DNA of 43,186 nucleotides, taken from positions 1 through 43,186 of the forward strand of contig NZ_WJBG01000195.1 in the NCBI RefSeq assembly GCF_009709555.1, read 5' to 3'. The position numbers were made by a program, and so were the translations under genes. Source of the DNA: Streptomyces blattellae (lineage in GTDB: Bacteria; Actinomycetota; Actinomycetes; Streptomycetales; Streptomycetaceae). The notes beneath the pieces were generated by a model. The model had not been told where the DNA came from, did no database searches, and saw nothing but the letters and a program-made list of their open reading frames with translations. Below, piece by piece: positions 17,454 through 25,153 of the stretch. Within the stretch, counting starts at the first letter, position 1. Each line of letters opens with the position of its first letter.

Positions 17454-18101
17454 TCAGGCTTGGCTCCGCAGGTTCTCCATCGTGGTGGCCGCACCCGGCA
17501 GGACGGACCGGGCCGGGGCCCGCAGTCCGTCCAGGAAGAGCTGCAGGTGCCGGTGGACGAAGCGGTCCAGGCTCGGGCAGCCGACGCCGGCCGGGGGCCG
17601 GCTGAGCTGGGCCACGGCGAGCATCACGTCGCCGACAGCCACATCGGAGCGGAGCTGGCCGGCCTGCTTGGCGCGGCTCATGACCTCTTCGATGAGCTGC
17701 TGCACCCGTTCCCGGGCCGCTTCCAGATCGGGGTGGTGCTGGTCGAAGGTGCTGGAGATCATCACGCACAGCGCGCTGACCCGTTCGTCGGCGGCGGCGT
17801 GCACAAAGCGCTCCAGCGCCTCGAAGGCGTCCCCGGTTTCCATGAGCGCCTGATGCGCCGCCTCGCCCGTACGGTCCATGACCGAGCAGATGACCTCGCG
17901 GACGAGCGCGTCGCGGTCGGGAAAGTTGCGGTACACCGTGGCATTGCCGACGCCGGCCCGGCGGGCGATCTCATCGAGCGGCACATCAGGGCCGAACTCG
18001 GTGAACATCTCGCGGGCGGCGGTGACGATCCGCTCCCGGTTGCGCAGGGCGTCGGCACGCGGCCGGGCCACCTTCTTCTGCACGGGGGTCGCGGACTGCA
18101 C
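17454..18101 (-). CDS. TetR-family transcriptional regulator
   Basis: A 215-aa TetR repressor. The N-terminal HTH is at about residues 20-65 (ALRNRERIVTAAREMFTEFG, then LDEIARRAGVGNATVYRNFPDRDALV). The C-terminal helical domain resembles the TetR_C-type regulators of efflux pumps. It lies directly upstream of, and on the same strand as, the MFS exporter it probably represses. Two identical-arm palindromes in its own promoter region (18182-18238) are likely operators. Confidence 0.93.
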   Translation of the reverse strand: MQSATPVQKKVARPRADALRNRERIVTAAREMFTEFGPDVPLDEIARRAGVGNATVYRNFPDRDALVREVICSVMDRTGEAAHQALMETGDAFEALERFVHAAADERVSALCVMISSTFDQHHPDLEAARERVQQLIEEVMSRAKQAGQLRSDVAVGDVMLAVAQLSRPPAGVGCPSLDRFVHRHLQLFLDGLRAPARSVLPGAATTMENLRSQA

Positions 18102-18181
18102 GGCGTACTCCTCGGTTGACCGTCATGCGATGACTGAACTGTCGTGCGATGGCCTGTAGTGCGATGGCCTGTAGTGCGATC

Positions 18182-18238
18182 CGGGGAAGCTGTCCCCGTT
18201 TCGCGCGGACACAGGTCTAAACGGGGAAACACTCCCCG
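18182..18238. promoter_or_regulatory. Paired palindromic operators CGGGGA-N5-TCCCCG
   Basis: Two perfect sites, 18182-18198 (spacer AGCTG) and 18222-18238 (spacer AACAC), have centres 40 bp apart. They lie 80-140 bp upstream of the TetR start, within the 303-bp divergent region shared with the metalloprotease gene. Identical arms and spacing make them convincing targets for a dimeric regulator, most simply the adjacent TetR. Confidence 0.75.
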
Positions 18239-18404
18239 GTTATTTCCCGCTCCCGAAGAGATTTCCTGTGATCTGAGTCACATCACTACTCGCGGGAAAC
18301 GCACGTTCGGCCCCTCCAGCGCGCGCCCGTCCCACCCCCGCCCCAGGGTGATCGAAAGAGTGCAGCCCGTGACCTGCGGCTGCCCGCAGCGAAGGGGGCC
18401 GTGC

Positions 18405-19709
18405 ATGCCGCAGCCGACCGCCAGCCGTCGGATACGCCCGCGCCGCCTGGCCGCCCTCGCGTCCGTGACCGTCCTGACCTTCATGGTCAGCAACTCGGCC
18501 GGTACGGGGCACCTGGCGGCGTCCTCCATGACGGCCGGCGCCACCTCCACCACCCTGGCCCGCTCCGCCGCCCACGGCCCCTGCATGATCACCGGCGGCC
18601 CCCAGGTCCAGATGTCGGAGGGCGTCCCCACCTCCCGCGGCTACTCCCGCTCCACCGGCACCGTCCGCGCCCTCACTCTCATGATCGACTTCTCCGACGC
18701 ACCCGGCCAGGGCACCGCGCTCGACCGCTACGCCGAGTTCTTCCCGCAGACCAGGGAATGGTTCCGCACCAGTTCCTACGGCCGCCTGGACTACCGCCCC
18801 GAGACGCCCGTCCGCCAGTGGCTGCGCATGCCCAGGCCGTTCCGGGCGTACGGCATAGAACGCGGCGCCCCCTTCGACCCCGGCTACCGCGACCTGGTCC
18901 AGGACATCGTCGCCACGGCCGATCCCAAGGTCGACTTCACGTCGTACGACTTCCTGAACGTGCTGATCACCCCGAACGCCGGCCCCTCCGCGCTGGACAC
19001 CGTCCTGTCGGTGACCTTCGCCGGCAACACGGAGGCGCCGGTCGCGGACGGCAGGCCGGTGGCGAACGCGTCCTTCGTCTACTCCCGCCAGGACGACGGC
19101 TCCGGCACCTACGACAAGACCGGCTACCGCGTCCTGCCCCACGAGAACGGCCATGTCTTCGGCCTGCCCGACCTCTACACCCAGGAGGGCGGGGCCGCGG
19201 TCGGCCACTGGGACATCATGAGCGAGGACTGGGGCGCCAACAACGACTTTCTCGGCTGGCACAAATGGAAGCTGGGCTGGCTGGACGCGACCCAGGTCAG
19301 CTGCGCGGCCGACACCGGCACCAGCGACCACACGCTCACCCCCCTGTCCCGCGCGGGCGGCCCCAAACTGGTCCTCGTCCCGCTCGACGCGCGCACCGGC
19401 TACGCGGTCGAGCTGCGCACCCGCGGCGGCAACGACGAGGCGGTCTGCCGCGCCGGCGTGCTGATCTACAAGGTCGACGCCGCGGTGGACACCGGCCGGG
19501 GACCGGTGACGGTGTACGACTCACGCCGGGACAGCGGCGGCTGCACCCGCAGCCCGAACGTCCACGCGGAACTCTCCGACGCGCCCTTCACCCCGGGCGA
19601 GGACTTCCGGGACCCCCGACACGGCATCCGTATCGCGGTGACGGCAGCGGATCCCGGTGGGGAATACCGGGTGCGGGTTACACGGGGGGTGCGGGCGGCA
19701 CGGGAGTGA
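18405..19709 (+). CDS. Secreted M6-like (immune inhibitor A type) zinc metalloprotease
   Basis: A 434-aa protein with a Tat/Sec-like signal (basic RRIRPRRLAA, then LASVTVLTFMVSN) and therefore extracellular. Zinc site His246-Glu-Asn-Gly-His250 lies in LPHENGHVFGLPDLY; the downstream WDIMSEDWG gives the Met-turn. The body matches 'M6 family metalloprotease domain-containing' proteins. ATG 18405 follows GAAGGGGGCC; the frame is open upstream to 18144 but unconserved. It may degrade external protein; no activation site can be assigned. It is divergent from the tetR/MFS pair. Confidence 0.9.
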   Translation: MPQPTASRRIRPRRLAALASVTVLTFMVSNSAGTGHLAASSMTAGATSTTLARSAAHGPCMITGGPQVQMSEGVPTSRGYSRSTGTVRALTLMIDFSDAPGQGTALDRYAEFFPQTREWFRTSSYGRLDYRPETPVRQWLRMPRPFRAYGIERGAPFDPGYRDLVQDIVATADPKVDFTSYDFLNVLITPNAGPSALDTVLSVTFAGNTEAPVADGRPVANASFVYSRQDDGSGTYDKTGYRVLPHENGHVFGLPDLYTQEGGAAVGHWDIMSEDWGANNDFLGWHKWKLGWLDATQVSCAADTGTSDHTLTPLSRAGGPKLVLVPLDARTGYAVELRTRGGNDEAVCRAGVLIYKVDAAVDTGRGPVTVYDSRRDSGGCTRSPNVHAELSDAPFTPGEDFRDPRHGIRIAVTAADPGGEYRVRVTRGVRAARE

Positions 19710-19719
19710 AGGGAGGGGG

Positions 19720-19802
19720 TGGAGGGGGCGGAGGGGGCGGAGAGGGCGGAGAGGGCGGAGAGGGCGGAGAGGGCGGAGAGGGCGGAGAGGGCGGAGAGGG
19801 CG
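19720..19802. repeat. 9-bp tandem repeat GGCGGAGAG
   Basis: GGAGGGGGC-type units grade into at least seven near-perfect GAGGGCGGA units right after the metalloprotease stop codon. It is a low-complexity expansion with no gene. It also marks the left edge of the decayed region. Confidence 0.9.
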
Positions 19803-19854
19803 AAGGCGGGGGTACGACGACTGGGCACGCTGGCGCGCGCCGGGCGGCGGACCG

Positions 19855-20056
19855 CGAGAAGCGCGAGGCCGAGCAGTGGAAGTCCCGGGATCCGATCACT
19901 CTGTTCCCGGCCCGCATGCGCGAGAACGGTGAACTGGGCGGCGAGGAGGTGGCCCGGATCGAGCAGCGGATCACCGCCGAGATCGACCACGCAGTCGAAG
20001 CAGCCGAACAGGCCCCCGAGGAGCCGGTCGAGCACCTCATCCACCACGTCACGAGT
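19855..20056 (+). pseudogene. C-terminal remnant of a thiamine-pyrophosphate dehydrogenase E1 alpha subunit
   Basis: One frame reads REAEQWKSRDPITLF, then MRENGELGGEEVARIEQRI and EEPVEHLIHHV. This is the characteristic C-terminal segment of pyruvate/acetoin dehydrogenase E1 alpha subunits (E-E-W-x-x-R-D-P-I ... R-I-x-x-E-I ... E-P-x-x-x-L). Only about 65 of the usual ~320-370 residues remain, with no start codon and repeat DNA upstream. Confidence 0.7.
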
Positions 20057-20084
20057 CCTCGGCGGAGGCGGTGGGTGGACCGCG

Positions 20085-20280
20085 GGCGGCGACGGAACCG
20101 TCATCGCCGAGGTCCTCCCGGGCGACGAAGCGGCCAAGGTCGCCGAGCTGCGGCGCGGCGGCCGCAAGATCGCCATGGTCGGCGACGGCGTCGACGACGA
20201 CGCCCCGGCGCTCGCCCGGGCCGACCCCGGCATCGCCATCGGCGCCGCGCTCGCGACCCGCACCACGTATCCCTTCCACC
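20085..20280 (+). pseudogene. Internal fragment of a heavy-metal P-type ATPase
   Basis: The frame reads VIAEVLPGDEAAKVAELRRG, then KIAMVGDGVDDDAPALARAD and PGIAIGAA. This is the P-type ATPase hinge region, normally 'VGDGVNDAPALA'. Here the hinge Asn codon is replaced by two Asp codons (an extra codon). Nothing upstream or downstream encodes the remaining ~600 residues. Probably a copper/cation exporter relic, in keeping with the nearby DUF305/DUF6153 genes. Confidence 0.75.
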
Positions 20281-20404
20281 GGGCCGCGCAGAACGGCTCG
20301 TACTCAGCCGACCGGGACAGCACCGCGCCCGCGCCGCGCCGCGCGGAACGCGAGCCCGCGAACAGAACCGGCGGTCGGCGCGGGCGGCGCCGGGCACACC
20401 CAAG

Positions 20405-20914
20405 CGCACCCCGCAGCTCGGTGACTATCCGGGCTATGCCGCGACCTTCGTCGGAGCCGGGCTGATCAGCGGCGCCATCGTGCACCACCCGCTCGATCCC
20501 ACCCGCTACACCCTCATCGCCGTCATAGGCGCCGCCGTCTTCCTCTGCGCCACAGTCCTGAATGAATTCGTCCTCACCCGCAGCCGCCCCAGCCCCGCGA
20601 AGGTCTGCGGCGTGGTGGCCGCCTCCCTCGCGCTGTCGTTCGGCATCGGCATGCTCAGCGGCGGCCTGCAGCACTTCGAGGACTTCCCCGAACGCGCGGC
20701 GATGCTCATCCTCTTCGGCCTCGCCCTCTCCTTCGTCGCATACGTGCTGCGCCACCAGCCCACGAGGTGGCGCGGCATCCTGTGTCCGGCCGGGATCCTC
20801 GTGTCGGTGACGGCGGCCGTCGCCTTCGTCGGTCTGAAGGGCATCGCCCACCGGACGTGGTGTCGGAGCCGGGGAACACGCGGCCAGTACGGGCGGCGAG
20901 GACGGCCGCGGTGA
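20405..20914 (+). pseudogene. Multi-pass membrane protein, 5' end missing
   Basis: An open frame gives five hydrophobic helices: YAATFVGAGLISGAIVHH, YTLIAVIGAAVFLCATVLN, VCGVVAASLALSFGIGML, AAMLILFGLALSFVAYVL and GILCPAGILVSVTAAVAFVG. No in-frame ATG, GTG or TTG precedes the first helix within the conserved-looking part; GTG 20480 would delete that helix. The frame is fused upstream to the ATPase debris. The basic tail after GLKGIAHR looks like out-of-frame readthrough. I do not recognise the family. It is either a truncated gene or one using an unusual start. Confidence 0.5.
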
Positions 20915-21027
20915 TGGCGGTGGCCGCGCGGGAACGAATCTTCACGCCGAGGATCTCTCGGTGACTCCCGGCGACTTCCCGGTGACTTCTCGGTGAGGCG
21001 CGAGGAGGAGTGACGAGCAGGGCTCAG

Positions 21028-21052
21028 GGGCGGGCGCAGGACGTGCCCGCCC
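21028..21052 (-). terminator. Probable terminator of the DUF305 gene
   Basis: GGGCGGGC (21028-21035) pairs with GCCCGCCC (21045-21052) around a 9-nt loop. It lies about 50 bp beyond the DUF305 stop on the minus strand. Confidence 0.55.
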
Positions 21053-21100
21053 GGGGCCGGGCCGCGCCGAACGCAGGCCCGAGCCCCGATGCGGGTGTCG

Positions 21101-21739
21101 TCAGCTGTTGCCGAGGAGCTTGTTCATCTCCTCGATCTCGGCGTTCTGGGCGGTGATGATGTCGTCGGCCATCTTCTTGGCCGGCCCGTACTGGCCCTTC
21201 TCCTTCTCCGTGGTGGCCATCTCCACGGCGCCCTCGTGGTGCTCGACCATCATGGTCAGGAACATCGTGTCGAAGTCCTTGCCGGACGCCTCCATCAGCT
21301 TGTCCATGTCCTCGGTGTCCATCATCCCGGGCATGTCGGAGCTGCCGGAGTGGTCCATGCCCGGCATGGAGGAGGGCACGTCCTCGCCCCACGCCTTCAG
21401 CCAGCCGGACATCGTTTCGATCTCCGGGTCCTGGGCCTTCTCGATGCGCGAGGCCAGGTCCTTGACCTCGGCGGAGGACGCCTGAGTGGCGGCCATCTCC
21501 GCCATCTGGATGGCCTGCTGGTGGTGCGGGATCATGTCTTGGGCGAAGGAGACGTCCTGGTCGTTGTGGGCGCCGGCGGTGTCCTCGGCACCGGCCGAGG
21601 CCGACGTCTGCGCGGCCGGGCCGCTGTCGGACCCGCTGTCGGACCCGCTGTCGCTGCCACAGGCGGCGAGGACGAGCGAGGCGGCGACGGCCGTGGCGAC
21701 GAGACCTGCGCGACGGACGAGGGAACGAGTGCTGGTCAT
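21101..21739 (-). CDS. DUF305 domain lipoprotein
   Basis: A 212-aa protein with a lipobox (SLVLAACGS) followed by a Ser/Asp/Gly repeat (SDSGSDSGSDSG), then a DUF305 domain. That domain contains two His-His motifs, DMIPHHQQAIQMAEMA and MMVEHHEGAVEMAT, in a ferritin-like helical fold. A Met/His-rich stretch (SSMPGMDHSGSSDMPGMMD) suggests copper or other soft-metal binding. I chose ATG 21739 (MTSTRSLVRR) because it precedes the signal peptide directly. DUF305 genes commonly accompany copper-handling genes; here the partner is the DUF6153 gene just upstream on the same strand. Confidence 0.92.
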   Translation of the reverse strand: MTSTRSLVRRAGLVATAVAASLVLAACGSDSGSDSGSDSGPAAQTSASAGAEDTAGAHNDQDVSFAQDMIPHHQQAIQMAEMAATQASSAEVKDLASRIEKAQDPEIETMSGWLKAWGEDVPSSMPGMDHSGSSDMPGMMDTEDMDKLMEASGKDFDTMFLTMMVEHHEGAVEMATTEKEKGQYGPAKKMADDIITAQNAEIEEMNKLLGNS

Positions 21740-21856
21740 GCGTGAACTCCTGAGGTGCAGAGGGAAGATCGCGCCAAAGGGCGCGGGACATGGCTGAGGG
21801 CCGTACACCTGCCGGCCGCGGCGCACGCGGCAGCGGCGGATACGGCTGGCCCTGTC

Positions 21857-22273
21857 CTATATCCGCAGGAGTTGCAACTCGGCGAGCGAGGGAGGAGCGC
21901 GCCCGCCCTCCGGCTCGGCAGCCATGGAGCGCAGGCCGCTCACCGGCGAACCTGCCTGGCCGAAGGGATCGGGGATCAGCGCGGGAAGTACCGGACCCGC
22001 ACCGACGGCGCCGGAGGCACACGTCGGGTCGGCATGCTGTCCGTGTCCGCTGCCGTCACCGCCGCGATCACAGACGGTCTCAACGCCCATGACCGCCATG
22101 TCCGCGTGCGCGGTGGCGGAGGAGTGATGGCCCGTGACGGCGGTGGTCCCGCCCGGTGCGAGGCCATGCATGCCGAACAACCCGACCAGCAGCCCGAACA
22201 CCAGCAGCGCCTGCCACCACCTCAGTGGCGAGGGCGCGCGGTGAAGTTGTCCACGGGCTGTCACGGCACTCAT
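21857..22273 (-). CDS. DUF6153 family protein
   Basis: A 138-aa small protein with one hydrophobic N-terminal segment (WWQALLVFGLLVGLFGMHGLAP) and a His/Cys-containing outer part (GHHSS, CDRGG...GHGQH, ADPTCASG). This matches the DUF6153 proteins that sit next to DUF305 genes in Streptomyces. The role is unknown; the conserved His and Cys residues suggest metal binding (inference). It is the likely first gene of a two-gene transcript with DUF305 (117-bp gap). Confidence 0.8.
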   Translation of the reverse strand: MSAVTARGQLHRAPSPLRWWQALLVFGLLVGLFGMHGLAPGGTTAVTGHHSSATAHADMAVMGVETVCDRGGDGSGHGQHADPTCASGAVGAGPVLPALIPDPFGQAGSPVSGLRSMAAEPEGGRAPPSLAELQLLRI

Positions 22274-22549
22274 GCTACGAAACGATGCGGAAAAAGGTTT
22301 GGCATGCCGAGAACGGCCATACAGCGGCCCCGACGGGCGGGCACGACGAGGGACACGTCATCGCGCAGAGCGCCACCAGCTTGACCGGTGACGTGGGTCG
22401 GCATGTCCACGCACTCACGTGGAAGCCGCGGTCGCCATGCCTTGCACCCAAACCGTCTGGATGCCAGAGCCGGCCGAGAACGCCGCCGCGGCACCCAGTG
22501 CGTCCCCGGTGGTCTGCGGCGCAGCATACGGCGACGGATCTCCAACCAG

Positions 22550-22830
22550 TGGAGTCCACATGGACGGCGCGCACCCTGGCCAACCCGTTCATGCTGGTCG
22601 CTGTTGGCGCGGCACCGAGCCTCCAGGCCGCCGGCGTCTCTCCGCGCCGACGTCTCTCCGCGCCGACGTCTCTCTGCGCCGACGTCTCTCCGCGCCGACG
22701 TCTCTCTCGGCCGCCCGTGCGGGACCTGTTGGGTGCGGAGCCGCTCCCCCTCACCGACCTGGCGATCCCCCGCGTGCTGTCCGGCCTCGGCCATGTCGTC
22801 ATGCGGCTGCCTGTGCGGCTGCGACCGGAA
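22550..22830 (+). pseudogene. C-terminal remnant of a cation-transporting P-type ATPase, interrupted by tandem repeats
   Basis: The frame reads TWTARTLANPFMLVAVGAA...LQAAGVS. A repeat-encoded stretch follows, then RDLLGAEPLPLTDLAIPRVL and GLGHVVMRLPVRL. The two outer parts are the last transmembrane helices of calcium/cation-type P-ATPases (typical form: N..ML.AVG...LQ.AAVY.P.LRDLLGTEPL...D). The usual short loop between them is replaced by the 16-bp repeat array. No start and no catalytic domains are present. The preceding 22274-22549 shows nothing recognisable. Confidence 0.65.
22631..22710. repeat. Five tandem 16-bp units (CCGACGTCTCTCCGCG)
   Basis: Units begin at 22631, 22647, 22663, 22679 and 22695 (the last diverges). 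They differ at one or two bases. The array lies exactly between two conserved blocks of the P-type ATPase remnant. Because 16 is not a multiple of 3, each added unit would shift the frame. Confidence 0.9.
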
Positions 22831-22929
22831 CGCCCGCCGCGTGCGGACCTACCGGCGATGCCGGGACGTTGAGCCACCGCCATGGTTGACGTGGGCTCCG
22901 TTCCCCGGCATGCGCGCGGGAGGTGAGGA

Positions 22930-23338
22930 ATCCACACTGGTCTGGAGGACCTGCGTCCAGGAGACGAAACCCTGGAGGCCGCGGCGCGCGGGATGAAGGA
23001 CTCGACGTCGGGGCCTTCCCGATCCGCGGGGAGGACGACCGGCTCCACGAAATCATCACGGACCGTGAAATCGTGGTGCAGTGCCTCGTCAAGGCCAAGG
23101 ACCCGAGAACTGTGACCGCGGGCCGGCTGGAACAGGGCAAGCCGGGGCCGGTCACGATCGATGCCCAGGCCGATGCCAACCAGGTCCTTCAGACCAGGGA
23201 TGAGCACGAGATCCTCCGGCTGCCGGTCATCGGCGACCATCACCTCGTCGGCATGATCAGCGAGGCCGGCCTGACGTCACCTGCCCGAGGAGCAGGTGGG
23301 CTATTTCGTAGAAGCCATCTGCGCCGTCCCCCTGACTG
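22930..23338 (+). pseudogene. CBS-domain protein with several frameshifts
   Basis: Three frames together give a recognisable two-CBS protein. PGDETLEAAARGMKD appears in one frame. LDVGAFPIRGEDDRLHEIITDREIVVQCL...VTIDAQADANQVLQT and ILRLPVIGDHHLVGMISEAG appear in the next. LPEEQVGYFVEAICAVP is in a third. The frame breaks are near 23005 and 23278. Intact relatives are ~130-140 aa proteins of stress or dormancy gene islands in Streptomyces. This copy cannot make a full product. Confidence 0.8.
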
Positions 23339-23416
23339 ACCGGCAGGTTCACCGCTGAAGGGAAGCGGCCGGTGCCGCTCTGGGGGATTCTCGTCGAGGC
23401 ATCGGTTCAGGAGGTC

Positions 23417-24247
23417 ATGATGGGACGTCTCAACAAGCGGGTGGCGATCGTCACCGGTGCGGCCGGGGGCATCGGCGCCGCTGTGGCACGCGTGTTCGCG
23501 GCCGAGGGCGCCGGCGTCGTCGTCGCCGATGTCCTCGACGCCGAACGGGGGAGGCCGGCGGCGGAACTCGGTGGCCTGTCCCGCCCCGGGGCCGGGCGAC
23601 GTCTCTTCGGCGTGGTGGCCGCCGCGCTGGCCCTGTACGGCGTCTTCCTGCGGCCGCGGGTGCTGAGCTGGGGTGCGACACGGGAGGAAGGCGACCGCGG
23701 TTTCCCCGGCGATGACCTCGTCCCCGATGCCGACGGCGCCTCGACCATGGCCACGACCCTGCCGGCGCCGCCCGAAGAGGTCTGGCCCTGGTTGCAGCAG
23801 ATGGGCTGCAACCGCGGCGGTTGGTACAGCTGGGACCGCCTGGACAATGGCGGACACCCGAGTGCGGAGTGCATCGTTGCGGAGTGGCAGCGCCTGGAGC
23901 CGGGGCAGCACCTGGACTCCCTGCCGAGCGGTGATGCCTGGTTCACCGTCGCGGTTCTGGAACCGGAGCGGACACTGGTGCTGCGCTCGCAGACCAAGCT
24001 CCCGTCGGGACGCCCCTTGGATGCGGGGTACGGGCCACTGCCCAGGGCGTACATCGATGCGATCTGGGGCTTCCACCTCCGGCCGGAGCCCGGCGGCAGG
24101 ACCCGGCTGGTCGTCCGCACGCGAGCCCGCAGCCGCCCGCGCCCCCTTACCCGACCCATGGACATGCTGTTCTGGGAACCCGCCCACCTGATCATGCAGA
24201 CGCGCCAGTTCCACAACCTGAGCACGCGCGTCAGCGCGACGGCATGA
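23417..24247 (+). CDS. Chimeric ORF: SDR N-terminal fragment fused to an SRPBCC domain protein
   Basis: A 276-aa ORF with a perfect-looking start (CAGGAGG, then ATG 23417). Residues ~1-48 are the first beta-alpha-beta of a short-chain dehydrogenase: KRVAIVTGAAGGIGAAVARV, FAAEGAGVVVADVLD. The SDR catalytic Ser-Tyr-Lys part is absent. After a junction near residue 55 the protein becomes an SRPBCC (START-like) protein: a membrane-like segment, GDDLVPDADGASTMATTLPA, then EEVWPWLQQMG, GGWYSWDRLDN and FHLRPEPGGRTRLVVRTR. The fusion is in frame, so an intact SRPBCC domain could be made with an SDR leader. It probably arose by deletion; function is unknown. Confidence 0.75.
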   Translation: MMGRLNKRVAIVTGAAGGIGAAVARVFAAEGAGVVVADVLDAERGRPAAELGGLSRPGAGRRLFGVVAAALALYGVFLRPRVLSWGATREEGDRGFPGDDLVPDADGASTMATTLPAPPEEVWPWLQQMGCNRGGWYSWDRLDNGGHPSAECIVAEWQRLEPGQHLDSLPSGDAWFTVAVLEPERTLVLRSQTKLPSGRPLDAGYGPLPRAYIDAIWGFHLRPEPGGRTRLVVRTRARSRPRPLTRPMDMLFWEPAHLIMQTRQFHNLSTRVSATA

Positions 24248-24528
24248 AGTCAGGGCGGACGCAGTGGCACCGCGCCCGCGAACCGGCGTAGTTGCGCTTG
24301 TCCCTCATAACGGGCCTCCTTCAGCGGAGGCCGTCGACACAGAGGGCTCGGCGCACAGCCGCCGAGGCGGCACATGCCGCTCCGACGGGCAACCGACAAC
24401 CGCTAGACTGTCGGCGGTGCACCGCTTCGGCGGGGCACCCTGTGGATGTCTGGGGCCCCTCAGGGGGCGAGATCCTCCCGATACGGGCGGATCTCCGACA
24501 CATTTGCCCACACATCCCTGCCTTCGTT
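24248..24528. other. Gap upstream of tRNA-Arg
   Basis: No gene is seen. GGCCTCC-ttcagc-GGAGGCC (about 24315-24334) is a hairpin that could end the preceding transcript. CCGACA...TGTCGG flanks TAGACT, a possible -10 element, at about 24394-24415. TGCCTTCGT is duplicated in tandem at 24519-24536, its second copy forming the 5' end of the tRNA. Confidence 0.5.
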
Positions 24529-24601
24529 GCCTTCGTAGCTCAGGGGATAGAGCACCGCTCTCCTAAAGCGGGTGTCGCAGGTTCGAATCCTGCCGGGGGC
24601 A
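24529..24601 (+). tRNA. tRNA-Arg (anticodon CCT)
   Basis: A full cloverleaf is visible. The acceptor GCCTTCG pairs with CGGGGGC through two G-U pairs. The D arm is GCTC...GAGC. The anticodon stem CCGCT/AGCGG encloses loop CTCCTAA, with CCT at 24562-24564. The T arm is GCAGG-TTCGAAT-CCTGC and the discriminator is A. CCA is not encoded. An integrase gene and other mobile-element genes follow at once, so the 3' half is the probable attachment site. Confidence 0.95.
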
Positions 24602-24715
24602 CAGCAAAACGCCTGGTCAGAGGCCCTTCCGTCCAACGGGCGGGAGGGCCTTCGTACTCGCAACACACATATGGCACACATGGGTGCTGCGGGCAGAGGT
24701 GGGGAGCTGTGCGAT

Positions 24716-25063
24716 ATGCCCGCGAAGGACGAGCTGGCTCGCCGCCGGCACGAGAGGCTGATCGACCGACTTGAGTCGATGATGCTGGCCGCGCTGAAGC
24801 CGGAGTACGAGGGGTACTACGGGCAGCTGATCCTTGGCGCTGACGATCTTGCGGAGATGGGCGAGCTCAAGGACATCCGGCGAGCCGCCAGAGAAGCGGG
24901 AAGGCATCTCGGCTGGAAGACGACCACCCACCTCGTCGGCGGGAGGCTCTTCGTCCTCGACGAGCGTGAGGTGCCCGAGAGAATCGAGCGGTTGGCTGGG
25001 GATGCGGCCGCTGCTGCGATGGACCGGTTCTGGGAGGAAAGCCGTCGGCCGCGACTGACCTGA
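24716..25063 (+). CDS. Small conserved hypothetical protein beside the attachment site
   Basis: A 115-aa hydrophilic protein (MPAKDELARRRHERLIDRLE...). It is mostly helical, with the segment GYYGQLILGADDLAEMGELKDIRRAAREAGRHLGWKT followed by a beta strand RLFVLDERE. The ATG at 24716 follows GGGGAG. I know similar ORFs next to integrase genes of Streptomyces elements but no function. An 18-bp stem terminator separates it from the convergent integrase gene. Confidence 0.7.
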   Translation: MPAKDELARRRHERLIDRLESMMLAALKPEYEGYYGQLILGADDLAEMGELKDIRRAAREAGRHLGWKTTTHLVGGRLFVLDEREVPERIERLAGDAAAAAMDRFWEESRRPRLT

Positions 25064-25077
25064 TCCGAGGAAGACGC

Positions 25078-25119
25078 AAGGGGGCACCCCACCGCATCAG
25101 CGCGGTGGGGTGCCCCCTT
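25078..25119. terminator. Bidirectional terminator, small ORF / integrase
   Basis: An 18-bp perfect stem (25078-25095 with 25102-25119; arm begins AAGGGGGCACCCC) has a 6-nt loop ATCAGC. It ends in CCCCCTTC on the plus strand and sits between two convergent genes. Confidence 0.9.
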
Positions 25120-25153
25120 CGGTTACGGCGCCCCGGCACGGGTCAGGCACACA

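Noticed and set aside
18401..20914. 837-aa ORF spanning the metalloprotease and the downstream fragments
   Set aside because: Its first half is out of frame with the HENGH protease; only its end overlaps real protein remnants. It does not represent one gene.
22274..22549. Coding region between DUF6153 and the ATPase remnant
   Set aside because: Overlapping ORFs exist in several frames but none shows recognisable sequence or a ribosome binding site.
22631..22710. Possible CRISPR or iteron array
   Set aside because: 16-bp units are contiguous, lie inside a pseudogene, and no replication gene is adjacent.
24248..24528. Second tRNA gene suggested by the duplicated TGCCTTCGT
   Set aside because: Only the nine bases are duplicated; no cloverleaf can be drawn from the first copy.
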